Below the pieces are notes generated by a model. It made no database searches. It had not been told where the DNA came from and worked only from the letters and a program-made list of their open reading frames with translations. DNA of 64,000 bases, taken from the NCBI RefSeq assembly GCF_008123425.1, contig NZ_VSSS01000001.1, positions 102,979 to 166,978 of the forward strand, given 5' to 3'. Origin of the DNA: Bradyrhizobium rifense (GTDB taxonomy: Bacteria > Pseudomonadota > Alphaproteobacteria > Rhizobiales > Xanthobacteraceae). Every line of letters starts with the position of its first letter. Position 1 is the first letter of the stretch. Positions 1 to 8,399 of the stretch are shown here, one piece after another. Position numbers and translations under genes: made by a program.

Positions 1-550
1 GCGCGAGCCGCGTGAAGACGTAGTCATGGTCCTTAGCATGAGCCTCATGGCAGGCAAAGCAGGTGCGGTGCTGCGCCTCGTCAACCGGCTTGCCGTTGAT
101 GAAGCGCCCAAAGCCCCACCCGCCGGTCGCGGCATATTTCTTGGAGTCCTTGACCATGACCTGCACCGTGGTGGCAGCTCCCGGAATGGTCGCGGATGCG
201 AAGTCGGGAGACTGCGTGCGCTTCCAGGCGCGCTTCACAAGACTAGTGCCGTCGGGGAATGGCAGCTTGCCATCCTGATAGGCATCGATGGCGGTCTGGT
301 TGCCGACGACGGCACGCAGCTCGTTCAGAGGCGCCCCCTCTTCGGCCGGCGCGATCAGCTCCCACTGCTTGTAGCCGGCAGGGATCGTCACGCCGAAAAT
401 CGGCGAGGCAGCCGCCGTCGCAGGGCCTTCGGCCAGCGCGATCGAGACCAGATACGGCACGCAAGTCAGGAGAACAACGAGCAGCAGCGCGGTCAGCATG
501 ATGACCGCGGGCATAGGAGGACTTTTCTTTTCAGTTTCGATGGACGGCAT
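1..550 (-). CDS. Cytochrome P460 family protein (3' end cut off by the window edge)
   Basis: The reading frame runs off the left edge, so only the first 183 codons are visible. It begins with a hydrophobic stretch typical of a signal anchor or signal peptide, continues with a P460-like beta-sheet region rich in Gly, Ala and Lys, and reaches a heme-attachment motif CxxCH (CFACHEAH) close to the visible end. P460 proteins are periplasmic c-type cytochromes with an unusual lysine-crosslinked heme. Family members oxidise hydroxylamine or bind NO, but many close homologues in rhizobia have no assigned role. The ATG at 550 has a GAAG stretch just upstream; an in-frame ATG at 514 is the alternative, but it is preceded by a pyrimidine-rich stretch rather than a ribosome site. 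It follows the Tat-exported hydrolase on the same strand, separated by a strong hairpin. Confidence 0.75.
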   Translation of the reverse strand, partial: MPSIETEKKSPPMPAVIMLTALLLVVLLTCVPYLVSIALAEGPATAAASPIFGVTIPAGYKQWELIAPAEEGAPLNELRAVVGNQTAIDAYQDGKLPFPDGTSLVKRAWKRTQSPDFASATIPGAATTVQVMVKDSKKYAATGGWGFGRFINGKPVDEAQHRTCFACHEAHAKDHDYVFTRLA

Positions 551-577
551 CGCACTTCTTCAAGCTGGGATCGCGGC

Positions 578-605
578 CCTCGGTCCGGCCCGCGCCGGAC
601 CGAGG
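578..605 (-). terminator. GC-rich hairpin between hydrolase and P460 genes
   Basis: A perfect 11-bp inverted repeat (CCTCGGTCCGG ... CCGGACCGAGG, 6-nt loop) lies just past the stop codon of the hydrolase gene. There is no T-run on either side, so it may be a weak terminator, an mRNA stabiliser or a processing site rather than a classic intrinsic terminator. Confidence 0.5.
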
Positions 606-619
606 TCTTGAACGAGCGC

Positions 620-1651
620 TCAGGCGCCTCCGTCGGCATCGATGACGGCCTTGGCAAAGGCTTGCGGTGCTTCCTGCGGCAAATTGTGACCGATGCCGCC
701 GGTGATCAGGCGATAATCGTAGCGGCCGGAGAATCTCTTGGCGTAGGCGCTGGGATCAGGATGCGGCGCGCCGTTGGCATCGCCCTCCATCGTGATCGTC
801 GGCACGTCGATGACCGGCGTTGCCGCGAGCTTCTTTTCGATCTCCTCGTACTTCGCCTCGCCCTTGGCGAGCCCGTGCCGCCAGCGGTAATTGTGGATCG
901 TGATCGCGACGTGATCCTTGTTCTCGAAGGCCTTCGCACTGCGATCGAAGGTGGCGTCGTCGAACTTCCACTGCGGCGAGGCCAGCTTCCAGATCAGCTT
1001 TGCGAAATCATGCGTGTACTTCTCGTAGCCGGCGCGACCGCGCTCGGTGGCGAAATAGAACTGGTACCACCATTGCAGCTCGGCCGCCGGCGGCAGCGGC
1101 GCGTTGCCCGCAGCCTGGCTGGAGATCAGATAGCCGCTAACCGAGACCAGCGCGCGGCAGCGCTCCGGCCACAGCGCCGCGATGATATCGGCGGTGCGCG
1201 CGCCCCAGTCGAAACCGGCAACGACCGCCTTCTTGATGTTGAGCGCATCCATCAGCGCGATGATGTCGACGGCCAGCGCGGCCGGCTCGCCATTGCGCAG
1301 CGCCTCGCTGGAGAGGAAATGCGTCGAACCGTAGCCGCGCAGATAGGGGATGATGACGCGATAGCCGGCCTGCGCCAGGATCGGGGCGACATCGACGAAG
1401 CTGTGAATGTCATAGGGCCAGCCGTGGAGCAGGATCGCCACCGGACCCATCGCGGGGCCAGCTTCGGCATAGCCGACGTTCAGCACACCGGCATTGATCT
1501 GCTTGATCGTGCCGAAGGAGGCGTTGGTTGCGGAGGATCGCGGCGTCTCGGTTTCGGCGCGCGCAAGGTCGATCACGCCGAGACCGATGGCGACGGTCCC
1601 GGCGGCCACGCCGAGGAACTGGCGGCGATGCTGGTCGATAATCTGTGTCAT
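620..1651 (-). CDS. Tat-exported alpha/beta hydrolase (epoxide hydrolase / haloalkane dehalogenase-like)
   Basis: A 343-residue protein. Residues 9-14 read RRQFLG, followed by a hydrophobic stretch and ending near ARA at 30-32, which is a twin-arginine signal, so the folded enzyme should act in the periplasm. The alpha/beta-hydrolase fold is shown by the oxyanion segment HGWP at 76-79, the nucleophile elbow GFDWGA with Asp148, and a C-terminal GGIGHNLP segment that supplies the catalytic His. An Asp nucleophile is the pattern of epoxide hydrolases and haloalkane dehalogenases, not of Ser esterases; the substrate cannot be told. The gene lies 33 bp downstream of ohr on the same strand, so the two are probably cotranscribed. 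Both are divergent from the STAND regulator. Confidence 0.85.
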   Translation of the reverse strand: MTQIIDQHRRQFLGVAAGTVAIGLGVIDLARAETETPRSSATNASFGTIKQINAGVLNVGYAEAGPAMGPVAILLHGWPYDIHSFVDVAPILAQAGYRVIIPYLRGYGSTHFLSSEALRNGEPAALAVDIIALMDALNIKKAVVAGFDWGARTADIIAALWPERCRALVSVSGYLISSQAAGNAPLPPAAELQWWYQFYFATERGRAGYEKYTHDFAKLIWKLASPQWKFDDATFDRSAKAFENKDHVAITIHNYRWRHGLAKGEAKYEEIEKKLAATPVIDVPTITMEGDANGAPHPDPSAYAKRFSGRYDYRLITGGIGHNLPQEAPQAFAKAVIDADGGA

Positions 1652-1684
1652 GATCTCCTGCCTCGTTGATGGTTGTCGGAGTCT

Positions 1685-2104
1685 TCAAATGAGATCGACG
1701 GTGACGTCGATGTTGCCGCGAACGGCTTTGGAATAGGGACAGGTCTGGTGCGCCTCATCGATGAGATCGCGCGCGACGTCGCGATCGAGGCCGGGCAGGC
1801 TGACACCGAGGCGCGCTCTGAGCGCGTAGGCGCCCTCGTCGAGGACAAGATCAATCTCCGCATCGATCGCGCTTTTGCTCGGAAGCACGATTTTCCGCTT
1901 GCGCGCTGCGATCTCCATCGCGCCTTCGAAACATGCCGACCAGCCGGCCGCGAACAATTGCTCGGGATTGGTGCCGATGCCCGCGCCGCCCGGCGGCGAT
2001 AGCCGCACATCGAGGCGGCCGTCCGAACTGCGGGACATGCCGTCCTGGCGTCCGCCCGCGGTGTGGGTCCGGGCCGTGTAGAGCAATTTTTCGGTTTGGC
2101 TCAT
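1685..2104 (-). CDS. ohr: Organic hydroperoxide resistance protein, OsmC/Ohr family
   Basis: A 139-residue thiol peroxidase that reduces organic hydroperoxides in the cytoplasm. Both reactive cysteines are present: Cys58 in SACFEGA and Cys122 in TCPYSKA. The family Arg and Glu are found near GGR and NPEQLFAAGWSAC. Length and motif spacing fit Ohr better than OsmC. The start at 2104 is chosen because AAGGAG sits at the right distance upstream; the frame remains open further upstream but without family similarity. No OhrR (MarR-type) regulator is adjacent. The divergent neighbour is instead a winged-helix/STAND ATPase, which could control this gene and the downstream hydrolase. Confidence 0.9.
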   Translation of the reverse strand: MSQTEKLLYTARTHTAGGRQDGMSRSSDGRLDVRLSPPGGAGIGTNPEQLFAAGWSACFEGAMEIAARKRKIVLPSKSAIDAEIDLVLDEGAYALRARLGVSLPGLDRDVARDLIDEAHQTCPYSKAVRGNIDVTVDLI

Positions 2105-2166
2105 GAGAGTCTCCTTGCCGTCACGCAACTGACTATCAGCGGCCACGCCGCGAGACCCGTTTAGTG

Positions 2167-2183
2167 TTGTGAGATATTGTGAG
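2167..2183. promoter_or_regulatory. Direct repeat TTGTGAG-N3-TTGTGAG, candidate operator
   Basis: Two identical heptamers, TTGTGAG, are spaced exactly one helical turn apart (10-bp period) in the divergent intergenic region between ohr and the winged-helix regulator. OmpR/PhoB-type winged helices bind direct repeats on one DNA face, so this is a plausible site for the regulator encoded next door. A separate 12-bp perfect palindrome (GGCTTGCAAGCC) lies at 2205-2216. Function is inferred from position and geometry only. Confidence 0.4.
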
Positions 2184-2298
2184 GCCGGCAGGGAACCCGT
2201 TAGAGGCTTGCAAGCCCGGTCTGATGCCGATGCAAAGCCGGCCTTGCCGGATCGCTGCGCGCTGGCTATCCGGTTCTGCAAATGAGCAAGATTTCGTG

Positions 2299-5139
2299 AT
2301 GACCGAGCCGGCCGGGCCTGCGGCAGCAACATTGTCGTTCGGGCCATTCACCGTAACGCCGCATGAGAGGCTGGTGACGCGCGACGGCGTCGTGCTGCCG
2401 ATGGGCGCCAAGAGTTTTGATACGCTGATCGCGCTGATGTCGCGGCCGAACGAGGTCGTCAGCAAATGGGACCTGATGGGCCTGGTCTGGCCCGGCATGA
2501 GCGTCGAGGAAACCAATCTGCGATTCCATATCGCCGCGCTGCGGAAGGCGCTCGGCGACGGCAAGGACGGCGCCCGCTACATCACGACGCTGTCGGGCCG
2601 CGGCTATTGCTTTGTGGCGCCGATCTCGCAAGCCGGTGTTCAGCCAGAGCCACGCCGTTCGCGGCGCGCGGAATTGCCGCCCGTAAAACTACCTAACAGA
2701 TTGCAGCGGATGGTCGGACGCGCCGCCGCAGTCGCCGCGGTGTCGGACACGCTCGTCACATTCCGCTTCGTCACGATCGTCGGTCCGGGCGGCGTCGGCA
2801 AGACGGCCGTTGCCTTGGCGATCGCGCATGATCTGCTCGCGACATTTGCGGAGGCCGCACACTTCGTTGATCTCGCCGCGCTCAGCGATCCCGATCTCGT
2901 GATCACGTCGCTGCTGCTGATGCTCGGACTGCCGGCCCAGACCGACGATCCGATGCCGGCCTTGCTCGCGCATCTGCACGACAAGCGAATGTTGCTGGTG
3001 CTGGACAATTGCGAGCATGTGATGGCGACGGCAGCACCGCTCGCAGCCGAGATTTTTCAGGCCGCGCCGCAGGTCCATATCCTCGCCACGAGCCGCGAGG
3101 CGCTACGCGTCGAGGGCGAGCAGGTCTACCGGCTGGCGCCGCTTGGCGTTCCGCCGGAGGATTCCGAACTGACGGCCGCAGACGCCGGGACCTATCCTGC
3201 GCTCGAGCTCTTCCTCGAACGCGCAAAAGCGAGCGGCGCGCAGATCGCGCTCGACGATTCCAATGCCGCCATCGCCGCGAGCATCTGCCGCAAGCTCGAC
3301 GGCATGGCGCTCGCGATCGAACTCGCCGCCGGCCGGGTCGAAGCCTATGGCCTGGAGCAGACCGCAACGCTGCTTGACGAACGCCTCAATCTGCTCTGGC
3401 AGGGGCAGCGCACCGCGCCGCCGCGGCAGAAGACGCTGCAGGCCACGCTGGACTGGAGCTACGGACTGCTGTCCGAGATCGAACGCCTCGTGCTGCGCAG
3501 GCTTGCGGCTTTCGCCGGCCATTTCACCATCGACGCCGCGCTCGAGGTCGTGCCCGACGAGAAGGTCGATCGCGCGCTTCTGTTCGACGCCATCGACAGC
3601 CTCGTCGCCAAATCGATGGTCGCGCCGCGACCGATCGGCGCCATGATGCGCTATCGCCTGCTCGACACCACGCGCGCCTACCTGCTCGCGATCGAGGACG
3701 ACGGATCGGCACTCGCCGCCCGCCACGCCACCTATTACGGGCGATGGCTGCAACAGGCCGGCACCAAATGGGCGACGGTACCGAGCGCCGACGAGCGCGC
3801 CATCCATTTCTCGGCGCTCCACAATGTGCGCGCCGCGCTCGACTGGTGCTTTGGCCCCACCGGCGACGTCGGCATCGGCATTGTGCTCGCCGCTGCGGCA
3901 GCACCCATCTTTCTCGCAATGTCATTGCTGACCGAATGCCGGCGATGGTCCGAGCGGGCGCTGGCGGCGATCGATCCTCCCTCGCGCGGCAGCACTGAAG
4001 AGATGCATCTGCAAGCCGCGCTCGGATTGACCCTGATGTTCACGCGCGGCGGCAGCGAAGCCGCGCGCGGCGCACTGACCCGGGCCCTTGCAATCGCGGA
4101 AACGCTCGGTGATGCACCGAACCAGCTGCAATTGCTCGGCCGGATGCACATCTTCCACGAGCGGATCGGTCAGTTCGTGGCTGCGCTCGGCTATGCGCAA
4201 CAGAGCCTCGTCGTCGCCGAAGCACTCGGCGATCCTGCCTCGCTCGCTCTCGCGCAGTCGCTGCTCGGCGTCTCGCTGCATCTGGGCGGCGAACATCGGG
4301 ACGCGCTGAAGATGCTGGAGGCCGCCTGGCGCGGTCCCGGCACGGGGCGGATCAGCACGGTCTACGGTTTCGACCATCGCAACCGGGCCGGCATCTCACT
4401 CGCGCGGGAACTGTGGCTGCAGGGCCGGCCGGCGCAGGCGCGGCAGCTGGCGCAGCAGACGGTCGCTGAGGCCGGGCAGATGGATCATCCGATCACGCTC
4501 TGCATCGCCCTGATCTGGGCGGTCTCGATCGATCTCTGGACCGGTGATTTCGCCGCTGCGGACGACAACATCGACCGCTTCATCGCGCACGCCGCGTCGC
4601 GCTCGATGGGGCCTTATCTCGCGGCCGGCCGAGGCGTCAAAGGCGAGCTTGCGATCCGGCGCGGCGACGCCGAGAGTGGCGTCGCGACGATCGGACGCTG
4701 CCTGCAGGAGCTCCACGAGTCCGGCTACGAATTGCTCACCACCACCTTCAACATCGCACTGGTTCACGGCCATCTCGCGCTCGGACAAATCGAGCGGAGC
4801 GCGCAGCTGATCGACGATGCGATCCGTCTCGTCGAACGGAGTGGCGATCATCTGTACATGCCTGAGCTGCTGCGCATGAAGGGCAAGGTCCTGCTGTCCC
4901 GGCCGCAGCCGAACATCGAGGAAGCGGAACGCCACATCAGGGAAGCGCTGGAGCTGAGCCGCCGCACGGGCGCGAAAGCCTGGGAGCTGCGGGCTGCGAT
5001 TGATCTTGCGCAGCTTCTTGCTGACCAGCAACGCGGCAAGGACGCAAAGCCATTGCTTCGATCAGCGCTCGAAGGTTTCGCGCACGGTTCCGAGACAGCT
5101 GATATCAGGGCTGCTACCGCGCTCCTGAAGAAGCTGTAG
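2299..5139 (+). CDS. Winged-helix / STAND-type ATPase / TPR transcriptional regulator
   Basis: A 946-residue protein with three parts. Residues about 12-110 form an OmpR/CadC-type winged helix (FGPFTVTP..., ending in YITTLSGRGYCFVAP, the typical wing). A STAND/NB-ARC-like ATPase follows, with Walker A GPGGVGKTA near residue 165, Walker B MLLVLDNCEH near 231-241, and ATSREALR soon after. The C-terminal half is all-helical and repeat-rich, with TPR character. Such proteins are signal-sensing activators that use nucleotide state and the repeat domain to bind an effector. I chose the ATG at 2299 because the winged helix begins right after it; the upstream open frame has no domain content. Divergent to ohr-hydrolase and convergent with an orphan response regulator, only 5 bp between the stops. 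Confidence 0.85.
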   Translation: MTEPAGPAAATLSFGPFTVTPHERLVTRDGVVLPMGAKSFDTLIALMSRPNEVVSKWDLMGLVWPGMSVEETNLRFHIAALRKALGDGKDGARYITTLSGRGYCFVAPISQAGVQPEPRRSRRAELPPVKLPNRLQRMVGRAAAVAAVSDTLVTFRFVTIVGPGGVGKTAVALAIAHDLLATFAEAAHFVDLAALSDPDLVITSLLLMLGLPAQTDDPMPALLAHLHDKRMLLVLDNCEHVMATAAPLAAEIFQAAPQVHILATSREALRVEGEQVYRLAPLGVPPEDSELTAADAGTYPALELFLERAKASGAQIALDDSNAAIAASICRKLDGMALAIELAAGRVEAYGLEQTATLLDERLNLLWQGQRTAPPRQKTLQATLDWSYGLLSEIERLVLRRLAAFAGHFTIDAALEVVPDEKVDRALLFDAIDSLVAKSMVAPRPIGAMMRYRLLDTTRAYLLAIEDDGSALAARHATYYGRWLQQAGTKWATVPSADERAIHFSALHNVRAALDWCFGPTGDVGIGIVLAAAAAPIFLAMSLLTECRRWSERALAAIDPPSRGSTEEMHLQAALGLTLMFTRGGSEAARGALTRALAIAETLGDAPNQLQLLGRMHIFHERIGQFVAALGYAQQSLVVAEALGDPASLALAQSLLGVSLHLGGEHRDALKMLEAAWRGPGTGRISTVYGFDHRNRAGISLARELWLQGRPAQARQLAQQTVAEAGQMDHPITLCIALIWAVSIDLWTGDFAAADDNIDRFIAHAASRSMGPYLAAGRGVKGELAIRRGDAESGVATIGRCLQELHESGYELLTTTFNIALVHGHLALGQIERSAQLIDDAIRLVERSGDHLYMPELLRMKGKVLLSRPQPNIEEAERHIREALELSRRTGAKAWELRAAIDLAQLLADQQRGKDAKPLLRSALEGFAHGSETADIRAATALLKKL

Positions 5140-5144
5140 CGAGC

Positions 5145-5816
5145 TCACCCCGTCGGCGTGCCCTGCTTCCACTGGCCGCCGGCGATTCGGGCCGCCGCGA
5201 TCACCGCCTGGGTGCGGCTCTCGACGCCTAGCTTTTGCAGGATGGCCGAGACATGTGCCTTGATGGTCGCCTCGGAGACGCCGAGCTCGTAGGCGATCTG
5301 CTTGTTCAGCAACCCCTCGGACAACATCATCAGCACCCGCACCTGCTGCGGTGTCAGCGTCACCAGGCGATCGCGCAAACGCGTCATGTCGGGATCGGCA
5401 GCGGCTGACAGATCGGTATCCGCGGGAACCCAGACGTCGCCGTCCATGACCTTGAGGATGGCGTCGCGCAGCGTCTCGACGCCGAACCGCTTGGGGATGA
5501 AGCCGGAGGCGCCGAAATCGAGCGAGCGTCGGATCGTGGCGCTGTCGTCGGAGGCCGAGACGATTACCACCGGGATCGCCGGATATTGCGCACGCAGATA
5601 GATCAGGCCGGAAAAGCCGGAGATGCCGGGCATCGAGAGGTCGAGCAGGACCAGGTCGACGTCGGAGGTCTGTTCCAGGAGTTTCGTCAGATCCTCGAAC
5701 GACCCGGCCTCGTCGATCTTGGCCGTGCTCAGGACGCCGGCCACCGCCTGCCGCAGCGCATCGCGGAACAGCGGATGGTCATCGGCAATGACGAGATGGG
5801 TGGAGGGAGCGCTCAT
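5145..5816 (-). CDS. NarL/LuxR-family response regulator (orphan)
   Basis: A 223-residue two-domain response regulator. The receiver carries the acidic pair DD at 12-13, phospho-acceptor Asp59 in LLDLSMPG, and the conserved Lys in FIPKRFG. The C-terminal LuxR-type helix-turn-helix reads LTPQQVRVLMMLSEGL and continues to ISEATIKAHVSAILQKLG-like sequence. No sensor kinase lies nearby, so the partner is unknown. The ATG at 5816 gives the canonical short N-terminus; an in-frame start at 5909 would add 31 residues without family similarity. It is divergent from the MHS transporter gene, an obvious candidate target. Confidence 0.88.
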   Translation of the reverse strand: MSAPSTHLVIADDHPLFRDALRQAVAGVLSTAKIDEAGSFEDLTKLLEQTSDVDLVLLDLSMPGISGFSGLIYLRAQYPAIPVVIVSASDDSATIRRSLDFGASGFIPKRFGVETLRDAILKVMDGDVWVPADTDLSAAADPDMTRLRDRLVTLTPQQVRVLMMLSEGLLNKQIAYELGVSEATIKAHVSAILQKLGVESRTQAVIAAARIAGGQWKQGTPTG

Positions 5817-6037
5817 CGATCTCTTGCTGTCGTTCACGTCAGCGCCAGTAGTCCGGACCGGCGCAATGGTCAATTCTTCCCCGACCGGCCCTGGCATGCA
5901 AGGGCACATTATTCCTTTGCGGGAAAGGGGTTAATCCGCAAGCTGTGCGCCGCGGCGCGGCACTATACATCCACACCGTCAGTTGCATGTCAGTGCGCAA
6001 GGCCGAAAGTCGTATTGGGGCCGGTTTCACGCCGATG

Positions 6038-6062
6038 TTACCTTGGGGGTAAGACCCAGGTT
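6038..6062. promoter_or_regulatory. Inverted repeats in the leader of the transporter gene
   Basis: TTACC-N5-GGTAA (6038-6052) overlaps an imperfect hairpin ACCTTGGG...CCCAGGT, 60-85 nt before the transporter start. It could be a binding site for the divergent response regulator or an RNA leader structure. Nothing else in this 300-bp divergent region stands out. Confidence 0.3.
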
Positions 6063-6122
6063 GATCCGGCATGCCCGGACAGCCGGGACGCGAGGAAACG
6101 AATTTCGGGGAGCGCATTCACG

Positions 6123-7826
6123 ATGTCCACAATTGCTGCAACGTCGGCACGGTCGACCGGCATGACGAAGGATGAGAGGTTCGTCATCCTCGCCTCGTCC
6201 CTCGGCACCGTCTTCGAGTGGTACGACTTCTATCTCTACGGATCGCTGGCCAGCATCATCGGCACGCAGTTCTTCACCATCGCCGGCGCCGACGGCAAGC
6301 CGATGTTCGACCAGGCCACGCGCGATATCTTCGCGCTGCTGGCCTTTGCGGCGGGCTTCCTGGTCCGTCCGTTCGGCGCGATCGTGTTCGGCCGCGTCGG
6401 CGACATCGTCGGACGCAAATACACCTTCCTCGTCACCATCCTGATCATGGGTCTGTCGACCTTCATCGTCGGCCTGTTGCCGGGTGCCGCCCAGATCGGC
6501 ATCGCGGCTCCGATCATCCTGATCGGCCTGCGCCTGCTGCAGGGCCTCGCGCTCGGCGGTGAATATGGCGGTGCGGCGACCTACGTCGCCGAGCATGCGC
6601 CGCAGGGTAAGCGCGGCTACTACACCTCCTTCATTCAGACCACCGCGACGCTCGGTCTGTTCCTGTCGCTGCTGGTGATCCTGTTCACCCGTTCCGCGAC
6701 GGGCGAGGCTGCCTTCGCCGGCGCACCCGGCTCCTATTGGGGCGGCTGGCGTATTCCGTTCCTGGTGTCGGTCGCGTTGCTCGGCATCTCGGTCTGGATC
6801 CGTCTGCGCCTGAACGAATCGCCGGTGTTCCAGCGCATGAAGGACGAGGGCAAGGGTTCCAAGGCGCCGCTGACCGAAGCCTTCGCCACCTGGAGCAACG
6901 CCAAGATCGTGATCCTGGCGCTGTTCGGCCTGACCATGGGCCAGGCGGTGATCTGGTACACGGGCCAGTTCTACGCGCTGTTTTTCCTGCAATCGATCCT
7001 GAAGGTCGACGGCTATACCGCCAACCTCCTGATCGCCTGGTCGCTGCTGCTCGGCACCGGCTTCTTCCTGGTGTTCGGCGCGCTGTCCGACCGGATCGGC
7101 CGCAAGCCGATCATCCTGGCGGGCTGCCTGATCGGCGCACTGACCCTGTTCCCGATCTTCAAGATGATCTCGTCCAACGCCAATCCGGCGCTGGAAAAGG
7201 CCTATGAGACGATCAAGGTGCAGGTGGTGGCGGATCCCGCAAGCTGCGGCGATCTGTTCAACCCAGTCGGCACCCGCGTCTTCACGGCGCCTTGCGACAC
7301 CGCCCGCGCCTTCCTCGCCCTCTCGTCGGTGAAGTACACGACCGTTCCGGGACCGGCAGGCGCGGTGAAGATCATCGTCAACGACAAGGAAGTGCCCTAC
7401 ACGGACGCCAAGACGTCGAACCCCGCAATCACCGCGGCGACGCAGGCGGCGGGTTACCCGAAGCCGGGTGACGCGGGCATCGTCAAGATGTCGAATCCGT
7501 TCGACATCTTCCGTCCGCAGGTGTCGGCCCTGATCGGACTGCTGTTTATCCTCGTGATCTACGTCACCATGGTGTACGGCCCAATCGCGGCGATGCTGGT
7601 CGAACTGTTCCCGACCCGCATCCGCTACACCTCGATGTCGCTGCCCTATCACATCGGCAACGGCTGGTTCGGCGGCCTCTTGCCCGCGACCGCTTTCGCG
7701 ATCACCGCTTCGACCGGCGATATCTACTCCGGCCTGTGGTATCCGGTGATCTTCGCGTTGATCACGGCCGTGGTCGGCTTCTTCTTCGTCCCCGAGACGA
7801 AGGACGTCGACATCACCAAGATGTAG
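6123..7826 (+). CDS. MFS transporter, metabolite:H+ symporter (MHS) type, with a large internal insertion
   Basis: A 567-residue inner-membrane transporter. The start of TM1 (SSLGTVFEWYDFYLYG), the GRVGDIVGRKYTF loop between TM2 and TM3, and ALGGEYGGAATYVAEHAP are hallmarks of the MHS group (proline/betaine, citrate, alpha-ketoglutarate and shikimate carriers). The second half repeats the motif in GALSDRIGRKPI and ends with LFPTRIRYTSMSLPYHIGN. Between residues about 346 and 462 lies a hydrophilic block of about 115 residues with two Cys, placed between membrane helices of the C-terminal half, so the protein is longer than the usual 430-450 residues. Substrate cannot be predicted. Followed by a strong bidirectional hairpin. 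Confidence 0.87.
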   Translation: MSTIAATSARSTGMTKDERFVILASSLGTVFEWYDFYLYGSLASIIGTQFFTIAGADGKPMFDQATRDIFALLAFAAGFLVRPFGAIVFGRVGDIVGRKYTFLVTILIMGLSTFIVGLLPGAAQIGIAAPIILIGLRLLQGLALGGEYGGAATYVAEHAPQGKRGYYTSFIQTTATLGLFLSLLVILFTRSATGEAAFAGAPGSYWGGWRIPFLVSVALLGISVWIRLRLNESPVFQRMKDEGKGSKAPLTEAFATWSNAKIVILALFGLTMGQAVIWYTGQFYALFFLQSILKVDGYTANLLIAWSLLLGTGFFLVFGALSDRIGRKPIILAGCLIGALTLFPIFKMISSNANPALEKAYETIKVQVVADPASCGDLFNPVGTRVFTAPCDTARAFLALSSVKYTTVPGPAGAVKIIVNDKEVPYTDAKTSNPAITAATQAAGYPKPGDAGIVKMSNPFDIFRPQVSALIGLLFILVIYVTMVYGPIAAMLVELFPTRIRYTSMSLPYHIGNGWFGGLLPATAFAITASTGDIYSGLWYPVIFALITAVVGFFFVPETKDVDITKM

Positions 7827-7852
7827 TCGCGTCGCACGACGACGACAAAAAG

Positions 7853-7883
7853 CCGGCCGCGGAGCGATCCGCGGCCGGTTTGC
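7853..7883. terminator. Bidirectional terminator between transporter and yjbQ
   Basis: A perfect 10-bp GC stem (CCGGCCGCGG, loop AGCGAT, CCGCGGCCGG) is flanked by AAAAA on the left and TTTGCC on the right. It separates two convergent genes and can serve both strands. Confidence 0.8.
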
Positions 7884-7895
7884 CTCTGGGCTTTG

Positions 7896-8369
7896 TTAGC
7901 CGCCGACGAATTGCAGCACGACCTCGCGCCGATGCGGATGGGTACGATGCTCGATCAAATAGATCGCCTGCCACGTGCCCAGCGCGAGCGCTCCACCCAG
8001 CACCGGCACCTGGAGCGAGGTCCCCGTCAGCATGGTCTTGACGTGCGCCGGCATATCGTCCGGTCCCTCGGTGTCGTGAGTCCAGCCTGCATCTTCATCG
8101 TCTGGTGCGAGTCGCGACAGCACGGTCGTGAGATCGACGAGCACGGAAGGGTCGGCATTCTCCTGGATTGTCAGGGACGCCGAGGTGTGACGGATGAAAA
8201 GCGTCAGCGCGCCGTCCCGCGCATGAACGTCGGCGATGAATCGCGCGGCCTCGGCCGTGAGGTCGATGAAGCCGCAGCCTGAAGTCTGCACTGTCAGCGT
8301 CGCGGTGCTGACGCTCGTGGCGCGCACCGTCGACGGTGTGGAGCGCGTCTGCGATCTGGCTGATGTCAT
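7896..8369 (-). CDS. YjbQ family protein (secondary thiamine-phosphate synthase-like)
   Basis: A 157-residue protein matching the YjbQ/UPF0047 family: LFIRHTSASLTIQENAD in the middle, GWTHDTEGPDDMPAHVKTML, and the C-terminal GTWQAIYLIEHRTHPHRREV. The conserved His and Asp residues form a metal site. E. coli YjbQ can complement thiamine-phosphate synthase mutants, but the physiological role is unsettled. The start at 8369 has AGAGGA six bases upstream. The first 20 residues are Ser/Thr-rich and poorly conserved. A Bradyrhizobium-type palindromic repeat lies directly upstream. Confidence 0.9.
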   Translation of the reverse strand: MTSARSQTRSTPSTVRATSVSTATLTVQTSGCGFIDLTAEAARFIADVHARDGALTLFIRHTSASLTIQENADPSVLVDLTTVLSRLAPDDEDAGWTHDTEGPDDMPAHVKTMLTGTSLQVPVLGGALALGTWQAIYLIEHRTHPHRREVVLQFVGG

Positions 8370-8399
8370 CGAAATCCTCTCATCCCGGAAGCTGCCGCA

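Noticed and set aside
26..1669. 547-residue open frame on the plus strand opposite the P460 and hydrolase genes
   Set aside because: Arg/Gly/Asp-rich composition without motifs. It is the antisense shadow of GC-rich coding sequence.
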